Origin: a virus
Strand: one strand, 5' to 3'
DNA length: 47,373 bases
Virus record (IMG/VR): IMGVR_UViG_3300044641_005652
Span: 1 to 47,373 of that record
Shown here: piece after piece, positions 26,784-35,208 of the stretch
How the letters are laid out: each line of letters begins with the position of its first letter
Numbering within the stretch: the stretch's first letter is position 1
The notes under the pieces: generated by a model
What the model was told of the DNA's origin: nothing
Seen by the model: only the letters and a program-made list of their open reading frames with translations
The model's database searches: none
Position numbers and translations under genes: made by a program

Positions 26784-27470
26784 TTACATTATATCAGTAT
26801 CATTTTCATCGTCTTCATAATCTTCAAAAGAATCTTCAATTTCGTTTGATGAATATTGTTTAACATCATCAGCTGTCAATTCGTATTCTTTTCCTGTTTT
26901 TTCAAAATCTTGTTCTTTATCTGTAAAAAAATCAGAAAGTTTTTGATTAAATGGACCAGAATCTAAAGACCTTAGTTCAAGTTTTTCTTTAGCGGTTTTT
27001 GGTCTCATTTTTTCAACTTTAGTTTCTAAATTATCTATTTTTGAAACTAGTTGGTCCATTTCAGATAGTTTATCTTCTAATGTTTTTAATTGGTTAAATA
27101 AATTGTCAAAATACTCATCTTGTTTTTCTTTCATTGATTTTTGAGCATCAACAAGGTCTGTAATTTCTAATTCTTCTTTTTCTGGTTTACCTTCGTCATC
27201 AACAACTTCAACATCAGCGTCTGCCGCAACATCAACTGGTGCTGCTGGTGCTGCTGGAGCTGCTCCACCTGCCGCTGGGTCAACTGGTGCCGCCGCGGGG
27301 TCTGCAGGTGCTGCTGGGTCAACTGGTGCAGCTAAAGGATCTGCTGGGGCGGCTAAAGGGTCTGCAGCTGGATCTGCTGGGGCGGCTAAAGGGTCTGCTT
27401 GTTCAGATATATATTTATTTATATTTTTAAATCTATAAATTTCTTCTAATATTTTATTATCAATACCCAT
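26784..27470 (-). CDS. Ala/Pro-repeat and coiled-coil protein, unknown
   Basis: 228 residues. After a short helical start (MGIDNKILEEIYRFKNINKY) comes an Ala/Pro/Asp-rich low-complexity stretch (about 25-80) made of variants of DPLAAPADP. An acidic region follows, then a coiled coil (about 105-155, DAQKSMKEKQDEYFDNLFNQ and LSEMDQLVSKIDNLETKVEK), and a very acidic C-terminus ending in NDTDIM. The repeat DNA is much richer in G+C than its surroundings and contains an exact 29-base direct repeat. No enzyme motif or signal peptide. The flexible-plus-coiled layout would fit a virion-internal, scaffold or assembly protein, but that is a guess. Confidence 0.55.
   Translation of the reverse strand: MGIDNKILEEIYRFKNINKYISEQADPLAAPADPAADPLAAPADPLAAPVDPAAPADPAAAPVDPAAGGAAPAAPAAPVDVAADADVEVVDDEGKPEKEELEITDLVDAQKSMKEKQDEYFDNLFNQLKTLEDKLSEMDQLVSKIDNLETKVEKMRPKTAKEKLELRSLDSGPFNQKLSDFFTDKEQDFEKTGKEYELTADDVKQYSSNEIEDSFEDYEDDENDTDIM
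27337..27398 (-). repeat. Exact 29-base direct repeat in Ala/Pro coding region
   Basis: Bases 27337-27365 and 27370-27398 are identical over 29 positions, with a 33-base period (11 codons). The copies encode Pro/Asp/Leu/Ala repeats of the 228-residue protein. A diverged copy precedes them. Such repeats can change number by slippage without breaking the frame. Confidence 0.85.
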
Positions 27471-27472
27471 TT

Positions 27473-27697
27473 TTATCCGTTTAAAAGTTGTTTTATTCCA
27501 GTTTTTGTTTCAACTTGGATTTTTTTATTCGTTCTCATAGTGTTGTCTACTCTTTCAATTAGACCATCTTTATCTCTTACAACATAACACTCACCACTAT
27601 CCAAGTCACAAACTTGTTTTGTACCATCTCCTAAATCTTTTTCAGAAGTTCTAGTATTTTTACCTAAGTAATTATCTAAAATTAGTTTTGTATTCAT
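27473..27697 (-). CDS. Small unknown protein
   Basis: 74 residues, ATG 27697, ending two bases before the next ATG, so translation is probably coupled to the 228-residue gene. It is basic/acidic mixed with two Cys (VCDLDSGECYVVRDKDG, about 28-44) in a beta-hairpin-like stretch. It follows the 2385-residue gene. No family recognised. A TATTTATA box lies 12 bases upstream of the start. Confidence 0.5.
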   Translation of the reverse strand: MNTKLILDNYLGKNTRTSEKDLGDGTKQVCDLDSGECYVVRDKDGLIERVDNTMRTNKKIQVETKTGIKQLLNG

Positions 27698-27709
27698 ATC
27701 TTTTTTTTC

Positions 27710-27717
27710 TATAAATA
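27710..27717 (-). promoter_or_regulatory. TATTTATA box upstream of 74-residue gene
   Basis: The minus strand reads TATTTATA 12 bases before ATG 27697, following the stop of the 2385-residue gene and a weak 7-bp hairpin (27721-27748) that encloses that stop codon. Promoter role is inferred. Confidence 0.35.
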
Positions 27718-27735
27718 TATCGTTAATGAATAAAA

Positions 27736-30700
27736 TTAACTATTAACGGAATTAAATAAATCATTTGCTTGTTTTGCGGCATTTTCTAATTTTTTCTTAT
27801 CTTGTTCTGTCAATTTATCATAAACATTACCATTTTTAATTGTTGGCCAAGAAGTTACGTATATTTTTACAACAGTTTCTAAATCTAGTTTACTCATATA
27901 TGTTTGTAAAATTGATGGTGCTTTTGATATAACAAAATCTAAAAATTTTGCGGTTGACGTAAATTTAACCATAGGTATGTCTTTAATTGTTCCTCTATTA
28001 ACACAATAGTAATTTTTATCAACAAATGATATAAATGCCGGACCATATGTTTGGTCTAATGAAACTGAAGAAAAATTATTTTCATATGCTTTTAAATTAT
28101 TCCCACTTCCAGAATCCATAAAAATTAAAACAAATAATAGTTGTCTTAAATAAACTTCTTTTTCGGTTTGTGCTGTATATCCATTTGCTCTAACTTTATC
28201 TCGTAATAAAACGTTAAATTCATTTGCACTAATTGTTGTTAATGTTGGGTTTGCAACATTTGTAAATCCTTGGTATGTAGCATTTAATTTAGTAGAACAA
28301 TTTTGATTTGTTGTTAAAACATCTTTTTCTGATACTGTTGAAACAACGTTATTTATTTGTGATATAACATTACCACTTGATGATAATTCTGCTGTTTCTT
28401 TTTTCTGTAATTGGTCTTTTAGTTTATCAATAATTTTAAAACTTAGGGCTTGAATAAAGTTATCTACTTTTGGTAAATCATAGAAGGGTTGTCTGGTTCC
28501 TGTTATACTTGTTTTAAAATCTCCCTCACTAACACTATGTGATATTTTAGTAATCATATAAGGACCACTAAACATAGGTACATTTCTTAGATTAAAATAC
28601 ATCATTGGTTGCATTAAAGCGTTACCCATCATATCAATTGTACACTCATAACTTCTGTTTTTGTAAATGTTATATAGTGAAACACTTTGAGAACCAGTTC
28701 CTCTGTTTCTACTAGCATTTGCCATTTGATTTATCATTTCAAGTGATTCTGCGGTTGGTTTACCGACACTTTGTTGAAGGTTGATTTGATAAAATATTTG
28801 TTGATTTTGATTACTAAAGTCTACATTAAACCCACAAACTTTATTTGACTTATCCCAATTTGTTTTATTTAATTGGTTTTCAAGTAATGGGTTATCACTA
28901 GCTCTCCTTAAATCAAATGCGTCATCTCTAAATTTATAATCAACATTATCGTTCATTGCAAGATGGTTACTTGGTACACTTCTATAATAACACAAATATT
29001 TTGGTGATGTATTTCTATAATCAACATTTAGAAATGTTCCCCACATAGAACTAGCAAACTCAGTTGTTCCCTCTGGTTGTGGTACTGGGTTTTTTACAAC
29101 TTCTTGAGCATTATAAAAATTACTATAAGCTGGCAGTGGAAAGAAACTAAAATTATTTTCTTGTAAAATTGTTTTAATTAAATTCTCCATTTTATTGTTT
29201 GGTAGTGAAGTTTCAATTAAATCTTTAATTTTAAAAATATCAACAAGCACTTTTTGACCAACATCTCTACATGCTCTATCAAATAAAAGTATATCTTCAA
29301 ATAATGTTTTTGTTTTAAGGTCAATCCCAGAAATCCAAGTATCATTCAACGATTTAAATGAGTCCCATAATTCATCTCTACTTTGGTCACCAACAAGAGG
29401 TGCTTTTTGGTCTGGATTTTGTTTTACAATTGCAACATCTGGTAATTCATTTCTAATACCACTCATTAAATCATTTACTACATTTGTAAGATATAATTCA
29501 CAAGTATCTAAATACTCATTCATTAGATTGAAAAAATCCCCAAGATTTACATTTTGATTATTTTGTTGTACTACTGGGTTTTGTACTGGACTAATATTTT
29601 GAGTTGGTTGAGGTACTACCACATTTTGTGACGATGGCAATATATTTTGTATTGTTTTAACAAATTGTGGGTCGTTTTGATTTGTTGAGGTTGATCCGTA
29701 ATAATTAATAATTACAGCATTTCTCATAGCGGTTCTATCAGATGTAAAGGTTGGACCCTCATCTGCTAATACGGTATTTGAAGTATCTCGTAGGACTGAA
29801 TTTAATTTTGGTCCTAGTGTGTATATTGAAACTGTATTACCACTTGTTAATGTTGCCACCTCAACTAAATCACCATAAGGGTTAGGTAATGGTGTTGGAC
29901 TAGGTGGTGGAAGATTTGGTGGTGGCACTGGACTAGGTGGTGGCGCACTTGGTGTATTTTGTGCTTGACCTGAACTAAATTTTTTAAATTTATTTAGTTT
30001 ATGTGTTGCATATAATTTTATTATTGGTGCAAAATCTTTCACATTTTTTTGTGAAAATTGTACATTCATATCAACAAAAAAATCGGTAATGTATGAACCA
30101 TTATCTGAATAAACAAGTTCTGGTATTTCAGAAAACCCAACATAATATTCTAAATCTTTCCAAGTTTCTGGATATGCGGCTTTTGATTGTGCTAATGTAA
30201 CCGTACCTCCAGCTGTTGGTAAAAATCCGGCCATACTTTGGTTGTATCCTTGGTATGTTATTGGTTCTTCAATAAATTTTGTAGAAAAAGTATAAAATAA
30301 TCTTTTGTCAAACATTGTTGGGTTACCAAATCTAAATACAGTATCATAAGTCATTAAACTATTGAACAAAGATTGGAAATTTAAATTTTGTTTTGTGATA
30401 ACCTCATCAATCAATCCTTCTGTTCCAATTGAAGTTGGTTTTTCAATTTTCATTAACAACCTCATAAAATATTGGAAGTTTTTAATTGCAATTTCAGTTT
30501 CAGTTTCTTCACCTTCTTCGGCGGCAATTAGTGTTTTATAATCGTATATTGACCTACTATAATTTAAAAACTCTTCTTCAAACACATCTAAAACTTTTGT
30601 TTCAAACGTTGTAAAAATTTCAGATATTTTTGTATATTTTGATTTATCCCCATTTATTGAGAAATTTTCTTGTATTTTTTTATCATTAAAAATTTGTTTT

Positions 30701-33700
30701 AAATAAGAATCTGGATCTGGGATTTGTAAACTATTATTATCAAAATAACCATAATTTGGTGCACCCCAAAACATTCTAGCCGAACCATTAAATACTGCGG
30801 TATTTCCAGTGATTTCTAATTTTAAATTACCATTTTTAAAACACTCATCAGATACTTGATTTTTTGTGTTACCAAATGAAGGAAACACATAATATTTATC
30901 TTCATTTGTCAATTTTGATAATACTGACCAAGGTGTTAAATTTAAATTTCTATTTGGGTTATTAGGGTCAAAACCATTTGTCTTTATAATTTTAGAATTA
31001 GTATTTGTTGATAAAACTAATTTTTTATCATTTATTAATGATTGTACTTCTGCTTGACCATACCCAGATGTTTGAGAGTTAGTAACAAAGAAATCACTTG
31101 GTGTTGACACAAAAAATGTTGCTCCAGAAAAATTTTGTGGAGTGTCAATTGTATATACTAAATTTGGATTTGAGCTTCCAGTAATTTTTGATATAATCTT
31201 AGTTCCTGGTATAATATTTGGTCCCGCAATTTTTGCATTAACATCTAATGTTCCACCAGTTATAAATGTAAGTTCAAGTGTTGTACCAGATATGTTACAA
31301 GTTCCATTTATCTTTGTTAAATTTTGTATAGGTGTTATTTGATAAATCCCAGGACCTCCAGTTGTACCACTTAATTGTGAAACAATAGTTGTGTTTAAAT
31401 CAACATTTGGTCCGGATAATGTATATCCAGGACTTAATGTGTTGTCATTAACCGTGTATACGACCATTGTGTCGTTGAATATATCACAAGTTCCATTTAA
31501 TTGGGTTGACCCACTAAACAGTTTAAGTCCTTGTAAAAATACATTCATATCATCAATAAGTTTTGGGTAGAACCCAGTATTGACGTATGACGTGTATGAA
31601 CCAGTTCCAAAATTTTGACTTAAAACAATATTTCTTTGTGTTCCATCAATGTTTAAATTATATGTTTTTGTTGTTGCCGAATTAACTGGATCATAATTTC
31701 CAAGATAGTTAAAGTCTTTCCAACTACCATCTAAAATATCTTTACCTTCTCTATTCCAAGTTTTATATCTATGCCAGATTGACCCGTATTTTAATATCCA
31801 AGTATACGGTAATTTATGTACGGCACCAAACTTTTTAATTGTTGAAATAATATAATCTAAATCTTCTGAAGCGTTTTTTGTTTTAAATCTTTCTCTTAAT
31901 GTTGCAACTGGTAAACTATTAACAAAAAGATAAGCGGCTGCTTTATATGGATTTAAATCTTTTGAGTTATATCTAAAATTAAACACACCATTTTGTATTG
32001 CATTTACAAAATATGGTGTATTCATCATTGATGTTGTTTGATTTTCAGTTAAATAACCGGTATACCCAGAATAATATATGTTACCCTCAGTAATAAATTG
32101 TTCTTCAATTTTTCTATTGTTATAGAATTGTTTAAGATTTGGATTTATTGTTTGGTTAAAAATATCTGTTGTGTAATTAAAATTTGTAATTGGTCTTTTT
32201 GTATCTGTTGTATCATCATTTTTAAAATTTGTGATTGATTTATGAGTTGTATTATAAACCAAAATTTTATTTGTGTTAAAAATGTCGTTAGTCCCATTTG
32301 TTCCTTTACCATTTGCCAAATAATTTTTACACCAATCAAGATTTGTAATTGGGTACATATCAGTAAAATCAAACTGATTACTATATGTTTTTACTTGGAC
32401 ATAATCTTCAATTTTATTTTGTTGTGTTGCGGAAACATTTGGTTGTGATGAAGGACTTAGTAATATGTTTTTATTAAACAATTGAAACGGTGTGTTTGTT
32501 TTGTTTTTAATGTATGGTGTAACAAACTCACCTCTAATAAATTTTTGCCAACTTTCACCTTCACCTTGATTTGAGATATGTCTTAAAAATGTTTGATAGT
32601 TATTTCCATCAATTAAATATTGTTTTAGTTTTTTAATTAAAAATGGATTATCAGTACCTAAAGATTTAAGTGCGTTTATTTTTTCATTTTCAGATTCAAC
32701 CAAATAAACACTTGATTGATAACCATCAACTCTACTTAATTTAGAAAAGAATGTATTAACCATAACTCTTTCATAAATTTCGTAGTAATATTTAACTTCT
32801 TCTTTATTTTGGAAAACTTCATTTGAGATTGGGAAATCAACAGCATTCAAACTCAACCTTAAAGGTTGTTGTTCAGAATTATTTGAATCGCCTAAATCTG
32901 GTTCTTGAGCTTCCCTTTCAATAAAACCTTTAATGTATTCTTCAACAAACTCAACTTCAGGCCATAGTTCTGGAATATATGCTTTTGTTATTGATGATAA
33001 TTTTGGGTCTCCAGGATATTTTAATGCAAATTTTTCTTGAGAATCATCTCCTTGATTTTCTAAGATAATTTGTGGCCAAGGATAAATTGGTTCTGTTGCT
33101 TGTTGTGCGTTCTTAACATCAACACTTTGTGCTGTAGTTGTTCCAAACACAGAGGCTCTTCTATATGGGTCATCTCTTACCTCCCACGCTGAATTATGAA
33201 CATCATCCATTAACCTTAAAAATGCCTCACCTTGTGCGTAAAAAACTGCAAGTATGTTTCTAATTGTTGGTTTAAAACCAATACCACTATCTTTTTTTGC
33301 TAATTGTTCTGCTAAATTATCCGTAATTTGTTTTTCAATTTCGGTTCTTAACGTTGTTAATTCTTTTGCGGCTTGGTTACAAATATCATTAAATGTTCCC
33401 TTTCCGTCAAAAACAAAATATTGATTTGTTGGTATTTCGGTTGATTTTGCAACTGTAAATTCTTGGACTAAAGTCCCACCGGAAGTTGTTTTACCATATG
33501 CTTCATTAAATGATTTAGTAAAATCAACATCATTTACTGTGATTGTTTTTTTAAACTTATCTATTGTAACATTTACTGGGACTTGACTCTTTGTTTGTTT
33601 TCCACCAACAGTATAACTACCATCTTTACCGGCAACACTATTTGATTCTAATTTTTTTACAAAATCTTTTATTATACCATCAAGTTCAGTTATTGCTTCA

Positions 33701-34893
33701 CTTTTTTTCTGAGCAGTATCATAATCTTTTTTAAATGTATATACTTTTGTGTTGTCGGTTAGAACCAATGGAAATTTAAAATCCATATAAGTTCTATACC
33801 AAGAGTTGGTATCAAAAAATACTTTTTTTTGGAACTCTGTAAGTAGTGTTTGGAAATTCTCAAGTTCAGTTAATGAACCTAAATTTTCTTTTGTAAATTT
33901 TTCTAATATATCTTTAATAAAAGTATCTAACTTACTTTTTAATTGGAAAAGACTGTATTCAGGAAAGTCATCATCAATTAAACCTTTTGACTTATATTCC
34001 GAATATAATTCTTTCATTTTTTGGTATCCTCTAGAAACTGAAATTGGTTTGACATTATCTGAAGATTGTTTTGATACAGTTCCATTTGATTGTGGTGTTC
34101 CTTGTGATACTTGTCCTGTACTTACAAATGAATTATACATATGTGGAACGGCTAACATGTGTCCCCAATTTATATATGACATCACACCATATTTGTACCC
34201 ATATAGTTTTAAAGTAACTTTAAAGTTTCCAGATGTATTATCAAAAGTTGAGTTAAAAGTTTGTAACATAAGTGGCATTCTAACTGCCTTTCCGTAATAC
34301 CCTTTTAATGTTAAATAAAATATTGGGTAAGGTAATTGGAAAAAAGCCGCATAAGGTGAACTATTACCACCTTCAAATAATCCTCTACCTTTTACATCTT
34401 CTAATTGTATTGTTACTTGTGGGTAAAAATTTGTATCAATAATTGTCTCAATACTTTTAATACCTAATAGTCCATTATCAACAGCACCTGGTGTACCGTT
34501 TGAATATAGTGATTGTGAAATATAAAAGTCGTCTGATTTTTTTGGGTTTTGTACTGCATTAAGTTTAGGTTGATTTACACCTTCACCTTTGATTGCGCCT
34601 TTACCAGTAATTTCGTCTGTCCAATTATTATTTAAAAATTTTTTAAAACCTGGGTTAAGGAAATTTATTTTTCCAACAGATATTGTTCTTACATTATCAT
34701 TTAATGGTGCACCAATAGCCAGTTTAGTTCTTGGTACAACACTACACTCAAGGTTAGCATATATTACCAAGTTTTCTTGTTTGACTAATCTATCTCTTAC
34801 TTTGCCGTCTTGATCTATTACTTTGTTTGGGTCTATAAGGGATACATTATCGTAATCAAATTCTACTAAAATATTTTCTCCATTATCTACCAT
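27736..34893 (-). CDS. Giant virion/baseplate protein
   Basis: 2385 residues, the largest gene here. The N-terminal region (about 125-260) has IDTNFYPQVTIQLEDVKGRG, then SPYAAFFQLPYPIFYLTLKG and YYGKAVRMPLMLQTFNSTFD, a stretch I associate with large baseplate-region proteins of T4-distant phages. Residues about 1131-1261 hold two tandem beta-rich repeats of the glycine-rich type (SGPNVDLNTTIVSQLSG and AGPNIIPGTKIISKITG). A Pro-rich linker lies at about 1645-1671. Near the C-terminus is a hub-like stretch (FNLRNVPMFSGPYMITKISH followed by SITGTRQPF). No signal peptide or membrane helix. It overlaps the LysM-like gene by 11 bases. A baseplate hub or tail-spike-like role is inferred from context; no single family is certain. 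Confidence 0.6.
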   Translation of the reverse strand: MVDNGENILVEFDYDNVSLIDPNKVIDQDGKVRDRLVKQENLVIYANLECSVVPRTKLAIGAPLNDNVRTISVGKINFLNPGFKKFLNNNWTDEITGKGAIKGEGVNQPKLNAVQNPKKSDDFYISQSLYSNGTPGAVDNGLLGIKSIETIIDTNFYPQVTIQLEDVKGRGLFEGGNSSPYAAFFQLPYPIFYLTLKGYYGKAVRMPLMLQTFNSTFDNTSGNFKVTLKLYGYKYGVMSYINWGHMLAVPHMYNSFVSTGQVSQGTPQSNGTVSKQSSDNVKPISVSRGYQKMKELYSEYKSKGLIDDDFPEYSLFQLKSKLDTFIKDILEKFTKENLGSLTELENFQTLLTEFQKKVFFDTNSWYRTYMDFKFPLVLTDNTKVYTFKKDYDTAQKKSEAITELDGIIKDFVKKLESNSVAGKDGSYTVGGKQTKSQVPVNVTIDKFKKTITVNDVDFTKSFNEAYGKTTSGGTLVQEFTVAKSTEIPTNQYFVFDGKGTFNDICNQAAKELTTLRTEIEKQITDNLAEQLAKKDSGIGFKPTIRNILAVFYAQGEAFLRLMDDVHNSAWEVRDDPYRRASVFGTTTAQSVDVKNAQQATEPIYPWPQIILENQGDDSQEKFALKYPGDPKLSSITKAYIPELWPEVEFVEEYIKGFIEREAQEPDLGDSNNSEQQPLRLSLNAVDFPISNEVFQNKEEVKYYYEIYERVMVNTFFSKLSRVDGYQSSVYLVESENEKINALKSLGTDNPFLIKKLKQYLIDGNNYQTFLRHISNQGEGESWQKFIRGEFVTPYIKNKTNTPFQLFNKNILLSPSSQPNVSATQQNKIEDYVQVKTYSNQFDFTDMYPITNLDWCKNYLANGKGTNGTNDIFNTNKILVYNTTHKSITNFKNDDTTDTKRPITNFNYTTDIFNQTINPNLKQFYNNRKIEEQFITEGNIYYSGYTGYLTENQTTSMMNTPYFVNAIQNGVFNFRYNSKDLNPYKAAAYLFVNSLPVATLRERFKTKNASEDLDYIISTIKKFGAVHKLPYTWILKYGSIWHRYKTWNREGKDILDGSWKDFNYLGNYDPVNSATTKTYNLNIDGTQRNIVLSQNFGTGSYTSYVNTGFYPKLIDDMNVFLQGLKLFSGSTQLNGTCDIFNDTMVVYTVNDNTLSPGYTLSGPNVDLNTTIVSQLSGTTGGPGIYQITPIQNLTKINGTCNISGTTLELTFITGGTLDVNAKIAGPNIIPGTKIISKITGSSNPNLVYTIDTPQNFSGATFFVSTPSDFFVTNSQTSGYGQAEVQSLINDKKLVLSTNTNSKIIKTNGFDPNNPNRNLNLTPWSVLSKLTNEDKYYVFPSFGNTKNQVSDECFKNGNLKLEITGNTAVFNGSARMFWGAPNYGYFDNNSLQIPDPDSYLKQIFNDKKIQENFSINGDKSKYTKISEIFTTFETKVLDVFEEEFLNYSRSIYDYKTLIAAEEGEETETEIAIKNFQYFMRLLMKIEKPTSIGTEGLIDEVITKQNLNFQSLFNSLMTYDTVFRFGNPTMFDKRLFYTFSTKFIEEPITYQGYNQSMAGFLPTAGGTVTLAQSKAAYPETWKDLEYYVGFSEIPELVYSDNGSYITDFFVDMNVQFSQKNVKDFAPIIKLYATHKLNKFKKFSSGQAQNTPSAPPPSPVPPPNLPPPSPTPLPNPYGDLVEVATLTSGNTVSIYTLGPKLNSVLRDTSNTVLADEGPTFTSDRTAMRNAVIINYYGSTSTNQNDPQFVKTIQNILPSSQNVVVPQPTQNISPVQNPVVQQNNQNVNLGDFFNLMNEYLDTCELYLTNVVNDLMSGIRNELPDVAIVKQNPDQKAPLVGDQSRDELWDSFKSLNDTWISGIDLKTKTLFEDILLFDRACRDVGQKVLVDIFKIKDLIETSLPNNKMENLIKTILQENNFSFFPLPAYSNFYNAQEVVKNPVPQPEGTTEFASSMWGTFLNVDYRNTSPKYLCYYRSVPSNHLAMNDNVDYKFRDDAFDLRRASDNPLLENQLNKTNWDKSNKVCGFNVDFSNQNQQIFYQINLQQSVGKPTAESLEMINQMANASRNRGTGSQSVSLYNIYKNRSYECTIDMMGNALMQPMMYFNLRNVPMFSGPYMITKISHSVSEGDFKTSITGTRQPFYDLPKVDNFIQALSFKIIDKLKDQLQKKETAELSSSGNVISQINNVVSTVSEKDVLTTNQNCSTKLNATYQGFTNVANPTLTTISANEFNVLLRDKVRANGYTAQTEKEVYLRQLLFVLIFMDSGSGNNLKAYENNFSSVSLDQTYGPAFISFVDKNYYCVNRGTIKDIPMVKFTSTAKFLDFVISKAPSILQTYMSKLDLETVVKIYVTSWPTIKNGNVYDKLTEQDKKKLENAAKQANDLFNSVNS

Positions 34894-35206
34894 AATAAAA
34901 GAAATGGTTGTTTAATTCGTTATTGTAATCTTGTAATGATGTTAGTAAAGGAAATGGAATTGTCAATATTGCACCATCAGGTATACTCCATTCAGAACCA
35001 GAATATTGTGGGTTAGCTTGTTGTATTAACCAACCAAAAAATGGTGAACCATAAAATTGTTGTGATATTTTATCCAATCTTGATTGACCAACAATGTAAA
35101 TGTAATTTTTATCCGTAACTTTTGTCGGAATTGTTATATAAGGAACAACTTGTTGTTCTCCATTTATTAAAAATTGATTATATCTATTGTAATATTGTAA
35201 ATTCAT
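34883..35206 (-). CDS. LysM-like baseplate wedge protein (gp53-like)
   Basis: 107 residues, ATG 35206. The middle reads YIVGQSRLDKISQQFYGSPF followed by FGWLIQQANPQ and WSIPDGAILTIPFP, the helix-helix plus strand pattern of LysM-like folds. In phage baseplates this pattern occurs in T4 gp53 and in the small tail-hub LysM proteins (gpX-type), where it stabilises wedge or hub contacts. T4 gp53 is longer (196 residues), so the assignment to gp53 itself is uncertain. It lies two bases after the 1684-residue gene and overlaps the giant gene downstream. Confidence 0.65.
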   Translation of the reverse strand: MNLQYYNRYNQFLINGEQQVVPYITIPTKVTDKNYIYIVGQSRLDKISQQFYGSPFFGWLIQQANPQYSGSEWSIPDGAILTIPFPLLTSLQDYNNELNNHFFYYGR

Positions 35207-35208
35207 AA

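Noticed and set aside
27721-27748. Hairpin after the 2385-residue gene as a strong terminator
   Set aside because: The 7-bp stem is AT-rich and no long T tract follows, so I mention it only in passing.
33806-34297. Plus-strand open frame of 163 codons
   Set aside because: It lies wholly inside the 2385-residue minus-strand gene and has no leader, motif or neighbour on the plus strand.
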